Below, one piece after another: positions 26,842-34,785 of a stretch of DNA of 34,785 nt; position 1 is the first letter of the stretch, and every line of letters begins with the position of its first letter. The notes beneath the pieces were generated by a model, which saw only the letters and a list, made by a program, of their open reading frames with translations, was not told the origin of the DNA and did no database searches. The stretch lies in NCBI GenBank assembly GCA_021604405.1, contig BQJA01000031.1, positions 1 to 34,785 on the forward strand. The letters are read 5' to 3'. The stretch is from Nitrosomonas sp. (GTDB lineage: Bacteria > Pseudomonadota > Gammaproteobacteria > Burkholderiales > Nitrosomonadaceae). Position numbers and translations under genes: made by a program.

Positions 26842-27612
26842 TTACAAATTTTTTGTCATTTTCTGCAAAGCTTCTGGCCTAACAATAATTAAGCGATGTG
26901 CATCTTTACGGATAATTCCTTGATGTGTCAGCGTCAATAGCGCTCTGGTTACCGTTTCGCGGCTGGTATTGATCATGCTGGCAATTTCCTGATGTGTCGG
27001 CAAGTTTTCTACGAGTTCCTGCTTTCCTACACTTTTCTGCTTCATAAGCACCAAAAATCGTGACAATCGTTTTGCAGTATTATTGATACTGAGCATAGCG
27101 CGGAATTTATTATCAAGCTGCACCTTTTGCGCCAGATGCTTTTGTATCTGGCTGGCGACCGGGGGTGAATGCGTAAATAAATGCAGTGCTGTCAAGCATG
27201 GCAAGAAAGCAACCAAAACTTCACTTAAAGCGATGACTGATGCGGTGTGTAAAGACTGATTAATGAGGGTGGTTTCGCCGAAAAATTCGCCAGCCGATAG
27301 CAGCTGCAGGCCAATGACCCTTCCTTCATCGGTCATATCAATCGCCTGCAGTCTTCCTGAAAGCAGAAACAGCAGGTGATCGCCATTCGCCTTCTTTTTT
27401 ATGATCACTTCCCGTCGTGCATAACGTCTCACCTGCAATTCTTTTTTGACCGTAGCCATTTCACTGGCAGTCAGTTGTGCCAGCAATGGAATTTTGCGCA
27501 AATTGACTGCTATATTAACGTTATTTCCGGTCTGTTCTGAAGCAAGTCCGTTCTCCGGCAGTTCAAGCTTTTTTCCTGCTGCTTCATATTGTTGTTTATT
27601 TCTGTCGATCAT
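26842..27612 (-). CDS. CRP/FNR-family transcription regulator (CRP class)
   Basis: DNA-binding regulator with an N-terminal cyclic-nucleotide-binding-type domain and a C-terminal winged helix. The jelly-roll includes RREVIIKKKANGDHLLFLLSGRLQAI and LSAGEFFGETTLINQSLHTASVIAL, close to the cNMP pocket pattern G-E-...-R-x-A-S, although the Arg is not conserved. The helix-turn-helix has THQEIASMINTSRETVTRAL; SRETVTR (217-223) carries the Arg-Glu-x3-Arg of CRP that reads TGTGA. No FNR-type cysteine cluster is present. The ATG at 27612 overlaps the epimerase by 17 bases. A GTG at 27687 with AAGG before it is an alternative, giving 281 residues and a 92-base overlap. Confidence 0.85.
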   Translation of the reverse strand: MIDRNKQQYEAAGKKLELPENGLASEQTGNNVNIAVNLRKIPLLAQLTASEMATVKKELQVRRYARREVIIKKKANGDHLLFLLSGRLQAIDMTDEGRVIGLQLLSAGEFFGETTLINQSLHTASVIALSEVLVAFLPCLTALHLFTHSPPVASQIQKHLAQKVQLDNKFRAMLSINNTAKRLSRFLVLMKQKSVGKQELVENLPTHQEIASMINTSRETVTRALLTLTHQGIIRKDAHRLIIVRPEALQKMTKNL

Positions 27613-28624
27613 GAGTTTCGGTTGGCAAATCCTTCGCGGCAAGTATATATTGTTTGACATTTTGGTGGTACCAAGCTGCTGTTGCACTTAAGCCTTGTTC
27701 TAATGTGTAAGGCGGTGTCCAGCCTAAATCATTACGCAGTTTTGCGTCATTCACACGCAATACCCCGAATAGCTTATCTATCTGATCCGCACGCCCGACT
27801 GCTGCTGCCGCAAAACGCAGCAGTGTTTCCGGAAAATAGAATAAGCGGTTGCTACGGCCCAACGCTGCAGACAGCTTTTTAACCAGCGACGCAGTCGACA
27901 TATTTTCACCATCACAAACCAAATAAGTCTGTCCCGACGCCGCGGGATGGGTTGTACAGGCGATAAGTACACTCACCAGATTTCCAACATACACGAGACT
28001 GCGAATATTGCGCGCGCCTGCCAGTGGCAACGGTACTCCCTTTTCAAGCGCGGCCAGCAAGCTGTAGAAATTTCCTTTTACGCCTGGGCCGTATACCAGC
28101 GGGGGGCGAATGGTCACCACTTGTAGACCCGATTCTTTTGCGATACGCCATAATGCTTGTTCGGCTTGCCATTTAGAGATGCCATATGGACTCTGCGGCG
28201 CGGGAAAATCCTGCGCAGTATAGCTGTGCTGATTGCGTGTTTCCTCGCCATTTACCTTGATCGAACTGACATAAACAAACCGTTTCGTCCCAGCGTGGGC
28301 CGCCTGCTGTGCCAGATTTTCAGTACCATGCAGATTGACCTTGAGGAACGACGCCAGTGGATCCGCAACATCGTCTTTCATCACATGCACACGTGCGGCA
28401 AGATGAATAACCACATCGACGCCACGCAGCGCGTTTGTCCAATCGGTATCCCCATCAATACCATCGATTACGGCAACTTCCATACCATCCAGTGATGAAA
28501 TAGACGATCGCACCGCTGCCCTGACTCGCCAGCCCTGGCGCAGCATCTCCCCGCACAAGTGTCTGCCAATGAAACCATTGGCGCCGGTAACAAGTACCCG
28601 GTTGCTTTGATTACCCGTTGCCAT
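27596..28624 (-). CDS. NAD-dependent nucleotide-sugar epimerase/dehydratase (extended SDR)
   Basis: Probable UDP-sugar 4-epimerase or reductase for surface polysaccharide synthesis. The 342 residues have the NAD loop VLVTGANGFIGRHL near 10-23, the DVVIHLAARVHV motif, VSSIKVNGE and the catalytic Tyr-x3-Lys in SPYGISKWQAEQ. RPPLVYGPGVKGNFYSLLAALEKG is typical of the WbpV/WbiG-like epimerase subgroup often found beside initiating glycosyltransferases. The ATG at 28624 is preferred over an in-frame TTG at 28633; neither has a strong ribosome site. The sugar cannot be read from sequence. Confidence 0.85.
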   Translation of the reverse strand: MATGNQSNRVLVTGANGFIGRHLCGEMLRQGWRVRAAVRSSISSLDGMEVAVIDGIDGDTDWTNALRGVDVVIHLAARVHVMKDDVADPLASFLKVNLHGTENLAQQAAHAGTKRFVYVSSIKVNGEETRNQHSYTAQDFPAPQSPYGISKWQAEQALWRIAKESGLQVVTIRPPLVYGPGVKGNFYSLLAALEKGVPLPLAGARNIRSLVYVGNLVSVLIACTTHPAASGQTYLVCDGENMSTASLVKKLSAALGRSNRLFYFPETLLRFAAAAVGRADQIDKLFGVLRVNDAKLRNDLGWTPPYTLEQGLSATAAWYHQNVKQYILAAKDLPTETHDRQK

Positions 28625-28729
28625 AAGCCGCAATTAGGGGGTTGTACAACAAAATTTTGTAACCAGACTGTATTAGTATGCACTGCAACATCAAGCTATC
28701 CCGTTACATCTAAATGATTTCTATATCGG

Positions 28730-29890
28730 TCAATCACTCATCTTGCCATGCTTGTGCAAGCGTTGAACTATCAATCTGTCATAAAACATCATCGTTTCTC
28801 CAATAATTTTTTTACTGGAGAATAGCCTGTTTGCTCGATGGCGGGCTTTTTCTCCCATTTGTTGTCGCAGGTCTTTTTCCACAATTAGCTTTAACAGACA
28901 TTTCGTCAGCGCCTCAACATCGCCGGCCGGGAACAAAAAACCGGTTTTACCGTCAGCCACTGCATCTGCAATTCCATGAATTCTTGAAGCCACGGTTGGT
29001 ACCGCGCATGCAGCTGCCTCAATGATGGTCATGCCGAATCCCTCACGATAACTCGGCAAACAATAGATGTCTGCCAGCATCATGTAATGCTCCGGATTAG
29101 CAGAAAAATTCACATGATATAACCGATCGGCAGCTGCACAACAAATTTCCTGCATTTTAACAAACGGCACGTCTTCTTCAGAACCAACTAATAGCAGCAC
29201 GACATTTGAATGATATTTTGCAATTTTGCCAAAGGCCGCTGCCAAATCCAGCATTCCTTTATCGTGATTAAGTCGTCCAACAAACAAAATAACATGCGCA
29301 TCATTGGCAATGCCTAAATTATTCCGCATCTTATTCCCAATAATCTTATCTGGATGAAATCGTGTTGTATCTACACCACATACCGAGCCTGCACCAATCA
29401 ATTTTGCTGTATTCGGTGGCAGGACACCTTCACTTTCTAAAAATCTTTTTTGCGAAAGACTGACCACCAGAATGTTTGTGGCAAGCAATACGATTAAACG
29501 ATCGATCAGTTTAAGCGCTGCCCGCCGCCAACCGCTTCGCGTTACCCATACTTCACCGTGGAATGTGTTGATACGAATTGGTATACCAGCCAACCATGCG
29601 GCTAACATCCCGAGCAGACCCGTTTTGGGCATATGGCTATGGACAATATCGAAACGTTCACAACGAAACAATCTGAATAATTGCAGCAGCACCAGCGCAT
29701 CTCCCAATGGGGAGGGTTTTCGCTTGATAGGCAACAAAATAAGGCGTCCACTAAGGTCATTGAGCAGATGCTTATCCGCAGAATTACATATAACCGTCAC
29801 TTCATATTTTTCTGCTGCCGCTTGCGCGTGACCACGCAAAAAAGCATGGACAACCGCGGGAATGGTAGCGACAAGACAAATTTTTTCCAT
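28730..29890 (-). CDS. Glycosyltransferase family 4 protein
   Basis: Retaining GT-B glycosyltransferase that transfers a sugar from a nucleotide donor, probably to a lipid-linked glycan on the cytoplasmic side. The N-terminal half has DIVHSHMPKTGLLGMLAAWL and RINTFHGEVW, and the hinge region is GVDTTRFHPD. The C-terminal donor domain has ILFVGRLNHDKGMLDLAAAF and the E-x7-E motif EGFGMTIIEAAACAVPTVAS near 285-304. The 386 residues show no gap in the fold. It follows the GT2 gene by 88 bases on the same strand. The acceptor and sugar are unknown. Confidence 0.88.
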   Translation of the reverse strand: MEKICLVATIPAVVHAFLRGHAQAAAEKYEVTVICNSADKHLLNDLSGRLILLPIKRKPSPLGDALVLLQLFRLFRCERFDIVHSHMPKTGLLGMLAAWLAGIPIRINTFHGEVWVTRSGWRRAALKLIDRLIVLLATNILVVSLSQKRFLESEGVLPPNTAKLIGAGSVCGVDTTRFHPDKIIGNKMRNNLGIANDAHVILFVGRLNHDKGMLDLAAAFGKIAKYHSNVVLLLVGSEEDVPFVKMQEICCAAADRLYHVNFSANPEHYMMLADIYCLPSYREGFGMTIIEAAACAVPTVASRIHGIADAVADGKTGFLFPAGDVEALTKCLLKLIVEKDLRQQMGEKARHRANRLFSSKKIIGETMMFYDRLIVQRLHKHGKMSD

Positions 29891-29978
29891 CTCAGTTTAG
29901 GATTAGCATAATGCGTTCCGGCAAGCCTTCCTTTTGCGGAGCATTTCGCAACACGATGTACTGACTAGCAACATCCGT

Positions 29979-30914
29979 TTAATAACGATTAATCAGTATC
30001 AGCAATCGCAGTAACAAATTATCCGACCATTTCTGCCGCCATATATCGCTGGACAATGCTAACTGCAGACGACGATACCAGGATGACTTCGCCGCGATAA
30101 AATCAACCAGAATCTGCCGATTGGAAACAGGAACACGATCTTTAAAAATACTTAAAAATCGGGAAGCCTGCGTGCTCATGCGCAGATGACCGCCACAGCC
30201 GCCAAAAAATCTATGGCATCTTCTGAAAAATTGTATATATATGTTTCCGGCCAAGCCGATGGCATTATTACCATGCTGACGATATTTCAGCGTCGCGGTC
30301 GAATCATAAATAATTTCGCCAAAACAAGACACGACCAAATAACACCACCAGTCATGCATCACACCGCTGATTGGCAGGTTCTTGCCGAGCAGGCGCACCG
30401 CCGCCCGGTTGAGAACTATTGTGCAGCCTGTTGTGACACATTCAACCAGTGCATTACCAAAACCAATTTTTCTTGGCGGCATTGTATAGCCAATATGTGC
30501 CAGCCGTTCATCGACAACCTCCACCCTGGAACAGTACATTGCAGGATGGTCAGATGGAACAGCTGCTAATCTTAGCGCTGCGCGAGCAACCTTTTCAGGA
30601 TCCCAGACATCATCCTGGTCACAAAACGCGACATATTCCGCCTTGTTTGCCGCTGCATTCTTCAGCAATTCAAAAAAACTAGATGCCGCGCCAAGGTTAC
30701 TATGTCCTTGGAGTAACGCTATGCGGCCTTTCACATGCTCTTCTTCCAACAGATTCCGGGTAGAATCAATAGAACCATCATCACGAACCAATATCCGGAC
30801 ATTCGGATAAGTTTGCTGATACAACGAATCGAGCTGCTCACGCAGAAATATGCTTCCATTATGGGTAGAAAGCAATACCGTGACTTTTCCATAACCGGCA
30901 CTTCCTGATGACAT
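29979..30914 (-). CDS. Glycosyltransferase family 2 protein (rhamnosyltransferase-like)
   Basis: Inverting GT-A transferase of 311 residues. VTVLLSTHNGSIFLREQLDSLYQQTY forms the donor-binding strand, VRDDGSIDSTRNLL carries the first acidic motif, and YVAFCDQDDVWDPEKV holds the DxD-type metal site. The MHDWWC segment supports the catalytic region. This layout resembles the RfbF/WsaE-type O-antigen rhamnosyltransferases, but the sugar is a guess. The ATG at 30914 is preferred because GGTGA lies eight bases before it; a GTG at 30926 would add four residues. It begins 36 bases after the WbsX-like gene ends. Confidence 0.87.
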   Translation of the reverse strand: MSSGSAGYGKVTVLLSTHNGSIFLREQLDSLYQQTYPNVRILVRDDGSIDSTRNLLEEEHVKGRIALLQGHSNLGAASSFFELLKNAAANKAEYVAFCDQDDVWDPEKVARAALRLAAVPSDHPAMYCSRVEVVDERLAHIGYTMPPRKIGFGNALVECVTTGCTIVLNRAAVRLLGKNLPISGVMHDWWCYLVVSCFGEIIYDSTATLKYRQHGNNAIGLAGNIYIQFFRRCHRFFGGCGGHLRMSTQASRFLSIFKDRVPVSNRQILVDFIAAKSSWYRRLQLALSSDIWRQKWSDNLLLRLLILINRY

Positions 30915-30950
30915 GGATTTATTCACCAGGACGGGAAATCGTATCCGTCT

Positions 30951-32117
30951 TCATGAAGCGCGCTCGTCCTCATAAAAACCACAATTTTCCAATACTTTAT
31001 TGATTGCTTCCAGATATTGATGCCCATACCGCTCATCCGGCTCGAGATAAGCACCTTCACTCCATTCATTCCAGGCATTGAGAAATATAAAATTCTCCAC
31101 CAGACCTCTGCGTGGCATCGTGTTCACCAGCCGCTCAAACCATGCAACGAAAATCTCCGGTGACGCCTCACGGAATATCGTCGCTCTGTCTTTATAACGT
31201 GCCGTGTTGTCCCAATCCACAAATGCACCTGGGTACGTCACCAGTTTCTGGTCCTCACGAATCCTGACAATTTGCTGCCAGGTCTTATTATAGTCATGAA
31301 AAGTCAGCTTCCTGATAAACTTAGCTTTTAATCCGCGCAGCATATCCTGATAATACTCGGGTAACTTGCGCACCAGGTTAAACATCAACGTACGGCGGAT
31401 CAAATTTATTTCATAGGTTGGCGAATTGATCGCTTCGAAAGGCTGAAACTGGAATAACGCATCGAATGAATTCAGGCAATCGCGATTGCGCAATTCGTAT
31501 TGTTTCTGGAATATAAAGTACAACCCTGGCAAGCCGCTTTGCTGCGCAAGTTCTCGCCAATATGCAAGCATCTCATCTATTTTAGGGATGCACTGCGGCC
31601 GATAGATCACAAAAACCGGTTTGCCGTCCACCTTTATCGCCCTCGGATCGGACCAGGCTTTTATTAAGTAATCAAAATGTTTTTTCCAGCTTTCCCGAGT
31701 CGGTGGATGGGTCTGTTGAATCAGGATTTGATGGTTCAGTCCGTCCCATCTTCTCGACCAAGTCTCGTTCGCCCATGACAAGCAAAACGGAAAATCGATG
31801 TCTTTATTTTCCATGAGAAGATTCGTCGGCAAATCAAGTAACTGCTTACCATCAAACCAGTAATGGTAATGACAAAATCCATATATCCCGTACTTCTTTG
31901 CCAGTTTAGTTTGCCTGCGTAACGTTTCGATTTTCGATTGGTCGTAATAATCGTGGTTTAAAGGCACGCGTGGCTGATAATGCCCATCGTACTGTGCGCT
32001 CGCTGACTTGACCTTGTCCCAGTCAGTAAAACCCTCGTGCCACCATGCATCATTTTCAGGAATCGCATGAAGCTGGGGAAAATACATCGCAATCAACTTG
32101 ACGCCGCGATTTTTCAA
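30951..32117 (-). CDS. WbsX/GH99-like glycan protein, copy 1
   Basis: A 388-residue protein of the WbsX family (glycoside hydrolase 99-like barrel), common in O-antigen and surface-glycan clusters. Conserved blocks are LIAMYFPQLHAIPENDAWW, GFTDWDKVKSA, KKYGIYGFCHYHYWFDGKQLL, PFCLSWANETWSRRWDG, GKPVFVIYRPQ, FVDWDNTARYKDRA and FLNAWNEWSEGAYLEPDERYG. The start is TTG at 32117, since no ATG precedes the first conserved strand. The family's reaction is not settled; it has been annotated both as transferase and as hydrolase-like. It is a paralog of the next gene upstream, separated from it by 229 bases without a gene. Confidence 0.87.
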   Translation of the reverse strand: MKNRGVKLIAMYFPQLHAIPENDAWWHEGFTDWDKVKSASAQYDGHYQPRVPLNHDYYDQSKIETLRRQTKLAKKYGIYGFCHYHYWFDGKQLLDLPTNLLMENKDIDFPFCLSWANETWSRRWDGLNHQILIQQTHPPTRESWKKHFDYLIKAWSDPRAIKVDGKPVFVIYRPQCIPKIDEMLAYWRELAQQSGLPGLYFIFQKQYELRNRDCLNSFDALFQFQPFEAINSPTYEINLIRRTLMFNLVRKLPEYYQDMLRGLKAKFIRKLTFHDYNKTWQQIVRIREDQKLVTYPGAFVDWDNTARYKDRATIFREASPEIFVAWFERLVNTMPRRGLVENFIFLNAWNEWSEGAYLEPDERYGHQYLEAINKVLENCGFYEDERAS

Positions 32118-32346
32118 TAGTCTGAGCCTAACGGTTATTTGATGTTTAATGGGTCAAAAATACTTCCGGGTTTTCTCCATCCATACCCAATGTCCGGTCT
32201 CGGGTTGCTTATACTGCGCAGCGTTAACGTTGATGAGGATTTATCATTCGGTACTAAATATATACGCGGCGAAACTTTGCGAGAAAGATTAATGACTCAC
32301 CCACTGAAAAATAGGCAAACTACCAATACAAACCGCGATCATTTCC

Positions 32347-33642
32347 CTATTTAACAATACTGTTTCTTGTTCGGTAGGCGCGTATCAGCTTCACTGCCGG
32401 CATCAATAATGAACGTAACCATGGCCGCTGGTTTGCAGCAAGTTTTAAGCTTCCAAGCTTCAACCAGGCATGATAATAAATCACATCCTTGATATCTTTC
32501 CAGAAGGTTCGATGGTGTATTTCATCCGTGTACGGCAAAGCCTTATCTGGAAATGTGGCAAATCTGCGCACCCCTTTTTTCGCATTCAAGGTGGCCTCAA
32601 GGAAACCGTGACCAAACCAGCGATCAGGCTCAAGATGGCAGCCCTCCGCCCATTCATTCCATGCGTTAATAAAAATTAATTGATCATTATTACTGGGTTG
32701 CTGCGTCATATTATCGATAGTCGTTGACAACCAGTACTCGTAATTCTCGGGGGTTCCATTCAGTACAACGAGTGCACGGTTCTGCGTGCGTGCCGTATTG
32801 TCCCAGGAAGGAAATACTGACTTAAAAACACGCGCTGTTCCATAGGTACGGTCAATATAAGACCGGGCAATGGTGGCATATTGCATTACATTTCCACTAA
32901 ACTCACCAAAAAAATTGATTGATTCATTGATGTTCCTATCTCTCAAATTGTGCGGTGGAAATTCAACGCCACTATCAAATCCAAATTGGCCATAATCTGT
33001 ATTGCCATGCGTTAATGCTGCACATAAATGGATCTCGCCCAGCCCAATGGCTCGGCAATATTCACGCCACACGCTTACTGTTTTCCGCGCATCCGGAAGA
33101 TGTTGCGGCCGATACACAATTAAGTACGGCTTACCATCGACCCTCATATAACGTTCATCCTTAAAAAAAGGTATGAGTGATTTGATAAAATTCAAATCAT
33201 CTTCAGGTAGATATTGCTGCGCAATCAGCACTTCATGATCGGCCGCATCCCAGCGTCGGGTCCAGTTTTCATTCGCCCAGCACAGACAAAAGGGCATATT
33301 GCTTTCCTGGTCGGCAAGCATGTCATCCAACGGTAAATTTAATATCCGTTTTCCGGAGAACCAGTAATAATGATAACAAAACCCATCGATACCATATTGT
33401 TTAGCTACTTGAATTTGTTCCCGGCGTGTTTCACGAACACGCAAATCATAAAAACCAAAATCACTGGGTAAATGCGGCTGGTAGTGACCTTGGAATAGCG
33501 GTTGCGCTTTGGTGACGTTAGTCCATTCGGTAAAACCTTTTCCCCACCATAGATCATTTTCCGGTGTCGGATGAAACTGCGTCAGATAAAACGCAATTAA
33601 TCTGGGGACAGTTTGATTTTCAGGCGAAGATTGAGAGGCCAT
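32347..33642 (-). CDS. WbsX/GH99-like glycan protein, copy 2
   Basis: A 431-residue paralog of the downstream gene with the same ordered blocks: LIAFYLTQFHPTPENDLWW, GFTEWTNVTKAQPLFQGHYQP, KQYGIDGFCYHYYWFSGKRIL, PFCLCWANENWTRRWD, GKPYLIVYRPQHLPD and FINAWNEWAEGCHLEPDRWFG. It differs in the middle, where FGFDSGVEFPPHNLRD follows the barrel strands, and in a longer basic C-terminus (RPWLRSLLMPAVKLIRAYRTRNSIVK). That tail has some amphipathic character and may contact the membrane. No ribosome site is obvious before the ATG. It is followed 54 bases upstream by the methyltransferase gene. Confidence 0.87.
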   Translation of the reverse strand: MASQSSPENQTVPRLIAFYLTQFHPTPENDLWWGKGFTEWTNVTKAQPLFQGHYQPHLPSDFGFYDLRVRETRREQIQVAKQYGIDGFCYHYYWFSGKRILNLPLDDMLADQESNMPFCLCWANENWTRRWDAADHEVLIAQQYLPEDDLNFIKSLIPFFKDERYMRVDGKPYLIVYRPQHLPDARKTVSVWREYCRAIGLGEIHLCAALTHGNTDYGQFGFDSGVEFPPHNLRDRNINESINFFGEFSGNVMQYATIARSYIDRTYGTARVFKSVFPSWDNTARTQNRALVVLNGTPENYEYWLSTTIDNMTQQPSNNDQLIFINAWNEWAEGCHLEPDRWFGHGFLEATLNAKKGVRRFATFPDKALPYTDEIHHRTFWKDIKDVIYYHAWLKLGSLKLAANQRPWLRSLLMPAVKLIRAYRTRNSIVK

Positions 33643-33696
33643 AGTTTATTTGTGTGTTGTTTTCTTGAGTCAAATGAAAATAAGTAATCAGAATGA

Positions 33697-34539
33697 TTAA
33701 ATGCGGATTCCAAAAAGCCCGAGACCAGCACGAATTCGCTGCTTGGTTTTGTAACTCAAATGCTTTGCAATACGCGCTTTCCACGACAGTGTACGATTGG
33801 CGAAAGAAGATTGCGGAGATTGCGCCAACGATATTGCTGTGCCAGGATGATTGTTGGGCACAGCTTTGACAACTACTTGATAAATATCGGAATGGTGACT
33901 ACTTCTTAACGCGCTTTGAACAGCAGCAGACAGTTTTTTCCAACCTTCAGCAAACTCAGTTTCCTCAGGTGTTCTAATAACATAATGTGCTTCAACGATT
34001 TTTAGATCAGCCTGTGAAAATAATTCTTCGACATTTTTCAGGCAAAAGAAGCGTATATGGGTGCGATCCAGCAATCCCCAGTCACGGTATTCGAAATCAC
34101 CATTAATGAGACATGACGCGATTGCCGCATGACCGACGTGAGGCAACGAAATAACAAGGTAGCCATTTGGTGCAATAAGTGGAACCATCTGTTTCAGCGT
34201 TGTCCAGGGGTTGTATAGGTGCTCGAGAACATCAGCTGCCACAACGACATCAAATAATGGCATGTTATCAAGTAAATGCGGCCATTCTGCATTGTTCAGG
34301 TCACCCTGTATAACAGTCTCGCAATATGGGGCCGCTTTCTCTATTGCAGTGGCATCCAATTCAATCCCCGTTACCCGGCATTTTCCCTGGTGTGCCAGTA
34401 TCTTGGCTATCGATCCTGGTCCGCAACCGATTTCCAGCACACGCTTGGACAAACCAACTAATTGGGCGACATAAGCTGGAGCGGTATTAGAATTAGGGTC
34501 AACCGTATATTCGTACAGATGTCGAGTACTGGTCTTCAT
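33697..34539 (-). CDS. Class I SAM-dependent methyltransferase of the glycan cluster
   Basis: A 280-residue methyltransferase. Motif I is VLEIGCGPGSIAKIL near 33-47, followed by the acidic VTGIELD strand end, then FDVVVAADVLEHLYNP (motif II region), LIAPNGYLVISLPHVGH and the GLLDRTHIRFFCLKNVEELF block. The last block is typical of methyltransferases in surface-polysaccharide clusters. It probably caps or modifies a sugar, but the substrate is not evident. The basic C-terminus ends LSYKTKQRIRAGLGLFGIRI. It begins 21 bases after the stop of the truncated gene at the window edge. Confidence 0.87.
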   Translation of the reverse strand: MKTSTRHLYEYTVDPNSNTAPAYVAQLVGLSKRVLEIGCGPGSIAKILAHQGKCRVTGIELDATAIEKAAPYCETVIQGDLNNAEWPHLLDNMPLFDVVVAADVLEHLYNPWTTLKQMVPLIAPNGYLVISLPHVGHAAIASCLINGDFEYRDWGLLDRTHIRFFCLKNVEELFSQADLKIVEAHYVIRTPEETEFAEGWKKLSAAVQSALRSSHHSDIYQVVVKAVPNNHPGTAISLAQSPQSSFANRTLSWKARIAKHLSYKTKQRIRAGLGLFGIRI

Positions 34540-34560
34540 TGTCGTATTTCTCGTTCTAGA

Positions 34561-34785
34561 TTATTGGTCGTCAGATAACCGACCACGTTGAAAAAAAGAT
34601 TTTATTGTACGTACTGGCCGGGTTATCTTCCAGCTTGTTGATGACAAAATATCTTCGATACGCTTATTTAATGCAGCAACCTGGGCGCCAAGTTCAGTTA
34701 TGCGGGTTTCGCGTTGCACTATCAAATTATCAAGCCTGGCAATACGGGCATCGCGATTGGCAATGGAAGTATCAAGCGCAGCAAT
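34561..34785 (-). CDS. C-terminal end of a coiled-coil glycan-cluster protein (cut by window edge)
   Basis: The last 74 codons of a minus-strand gene whose start lies beyond the window. The visible part has heptad-like spacing (IANRDARIARLDNLIVQRETRITELGAQVAALNKRIEDI), followed by the motif STSWKITRPVRTIKSFF. That ending, S-x-S-W-[KR]-[IL]-T-x-P-[VL]-R, is common after coiled coils in large glycosyltransferase or methyltransferase polypeptides of O-antigen and capsule clusters, where the coil may set chain length or scaffold the enzyme. The catalytic part is not visible, so no function is assigned. Confidence 0.75.
   Translation of the reverse strand: MAALDTSIANRDARIARLDNLIVQRETRITELGAQVAALNKRIEDILSSTSWKITRPVRTIKSFFQRGRLSDDQ

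Noticed and set aside
32139-32354. A 71-codon plus-strand open frame between the two WbsX genes
   Set aside because: It begins without a ribosome site, runs into the opposite-strand gene's end, and has no domain-like pattern; read as spacer.
1-34785. CRISPR arrays, insertion sequences or long direct repeats
   Set aside because: Reading through the window I found no regularly spaced repeats, transposase genes or long duplications; the only sizeable duplication is the WbsX protein pair.

Overview
The window looks like the chromosome of a moderately low-GC betaproteobacterium, most likely Nitrosomonadales and probably a Nitrosomonas-like ammonia oxidiser. This rests on protein style and gene order (riboflavin-nusB-thiL-pgpA block, origin-type mnmE-mnmG-rsmG-parA-parB cluster). 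It is inference, because no species marker such as amo, hao or 16S rRNA is present.

Layout. (1) 85-6528, plus strand: a CorC/HlyC-type CBS membrane protein, tRNA-Arg(CCG), then a tightly packed run ribE-ribBA-ribH-nusB-thiL-pgpA-pncC (riboflavin, transcription antitermination, thiamine, phospholipid and NAD salvage). (2) 6565-9845, minus strand: malyl-CoA lyase, a terminator, then a two-subunit CoA ligase. The ligase resembles succinyl-CoA synthetase but carries the residues of malate-CoA ligase (MtkA/MtkB). Together the three genes would interconvert malate with acetyl-CoA plus glyoxylate. (3) 10327-20960, minus strand: an ADP-ribosylglycohydrolase-like protein without the usual metal motifs, a 59-residue Trm112-like protein, then parB-parA-rsmG-mnmG-mnmE-yidC-yidD-rnpA-rpmH. 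A near-perfect parS site lies between mnmE and mnmG. This is the classical origin-proximal block, but dnaA and DnaA boxes are missing where expected beyond rpmH. (4) 21298-22026, plus strand: two small proteins, a three-helix membrane protein (DUF5658-like) and a short coiled-coil protein (DUF6447-like). (5) 22061-26614, minus strand: a complete type I secretion system (ABC exporter, membrane-fusion protein, TolC-like outer-membrane protein) with no substrate gene in view. (6) 26842-34785, minus strand: a CRP-class regulator followed upstream by a surface-polysaccharide or glycosylation cluster: epimerase, GT4, GT2, two WbsX/GH99-like proteins, a methyltransferase, and the 3' end of a coiled-coil protein cut by the window edge.

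How the parts may work together. The CRP-class regulator has an Arg-Glu-x3-Arg recognition helix, and a perfect TGTGA-N6-TCACA palindrome lies between it and the secretion operon, so it may control secretion. The secretion operon and glycan cluster lie side by side on the same strand, which fits export and decoration of a surface protein encoded elsewhere. The malyl-CoA lyase/malate-CoA ligase set would let an autotroph recover glyoxylate from photorespiratory glycolate without malate synthase. All three points are inference.

Most housekeeping calls are secure. Less certain are several start codons (TTG is frequent here), the substrates of the glycosyltransferases and WbsX proteins, and the functions of the two small proteins and the glycohydrolase-like protein.
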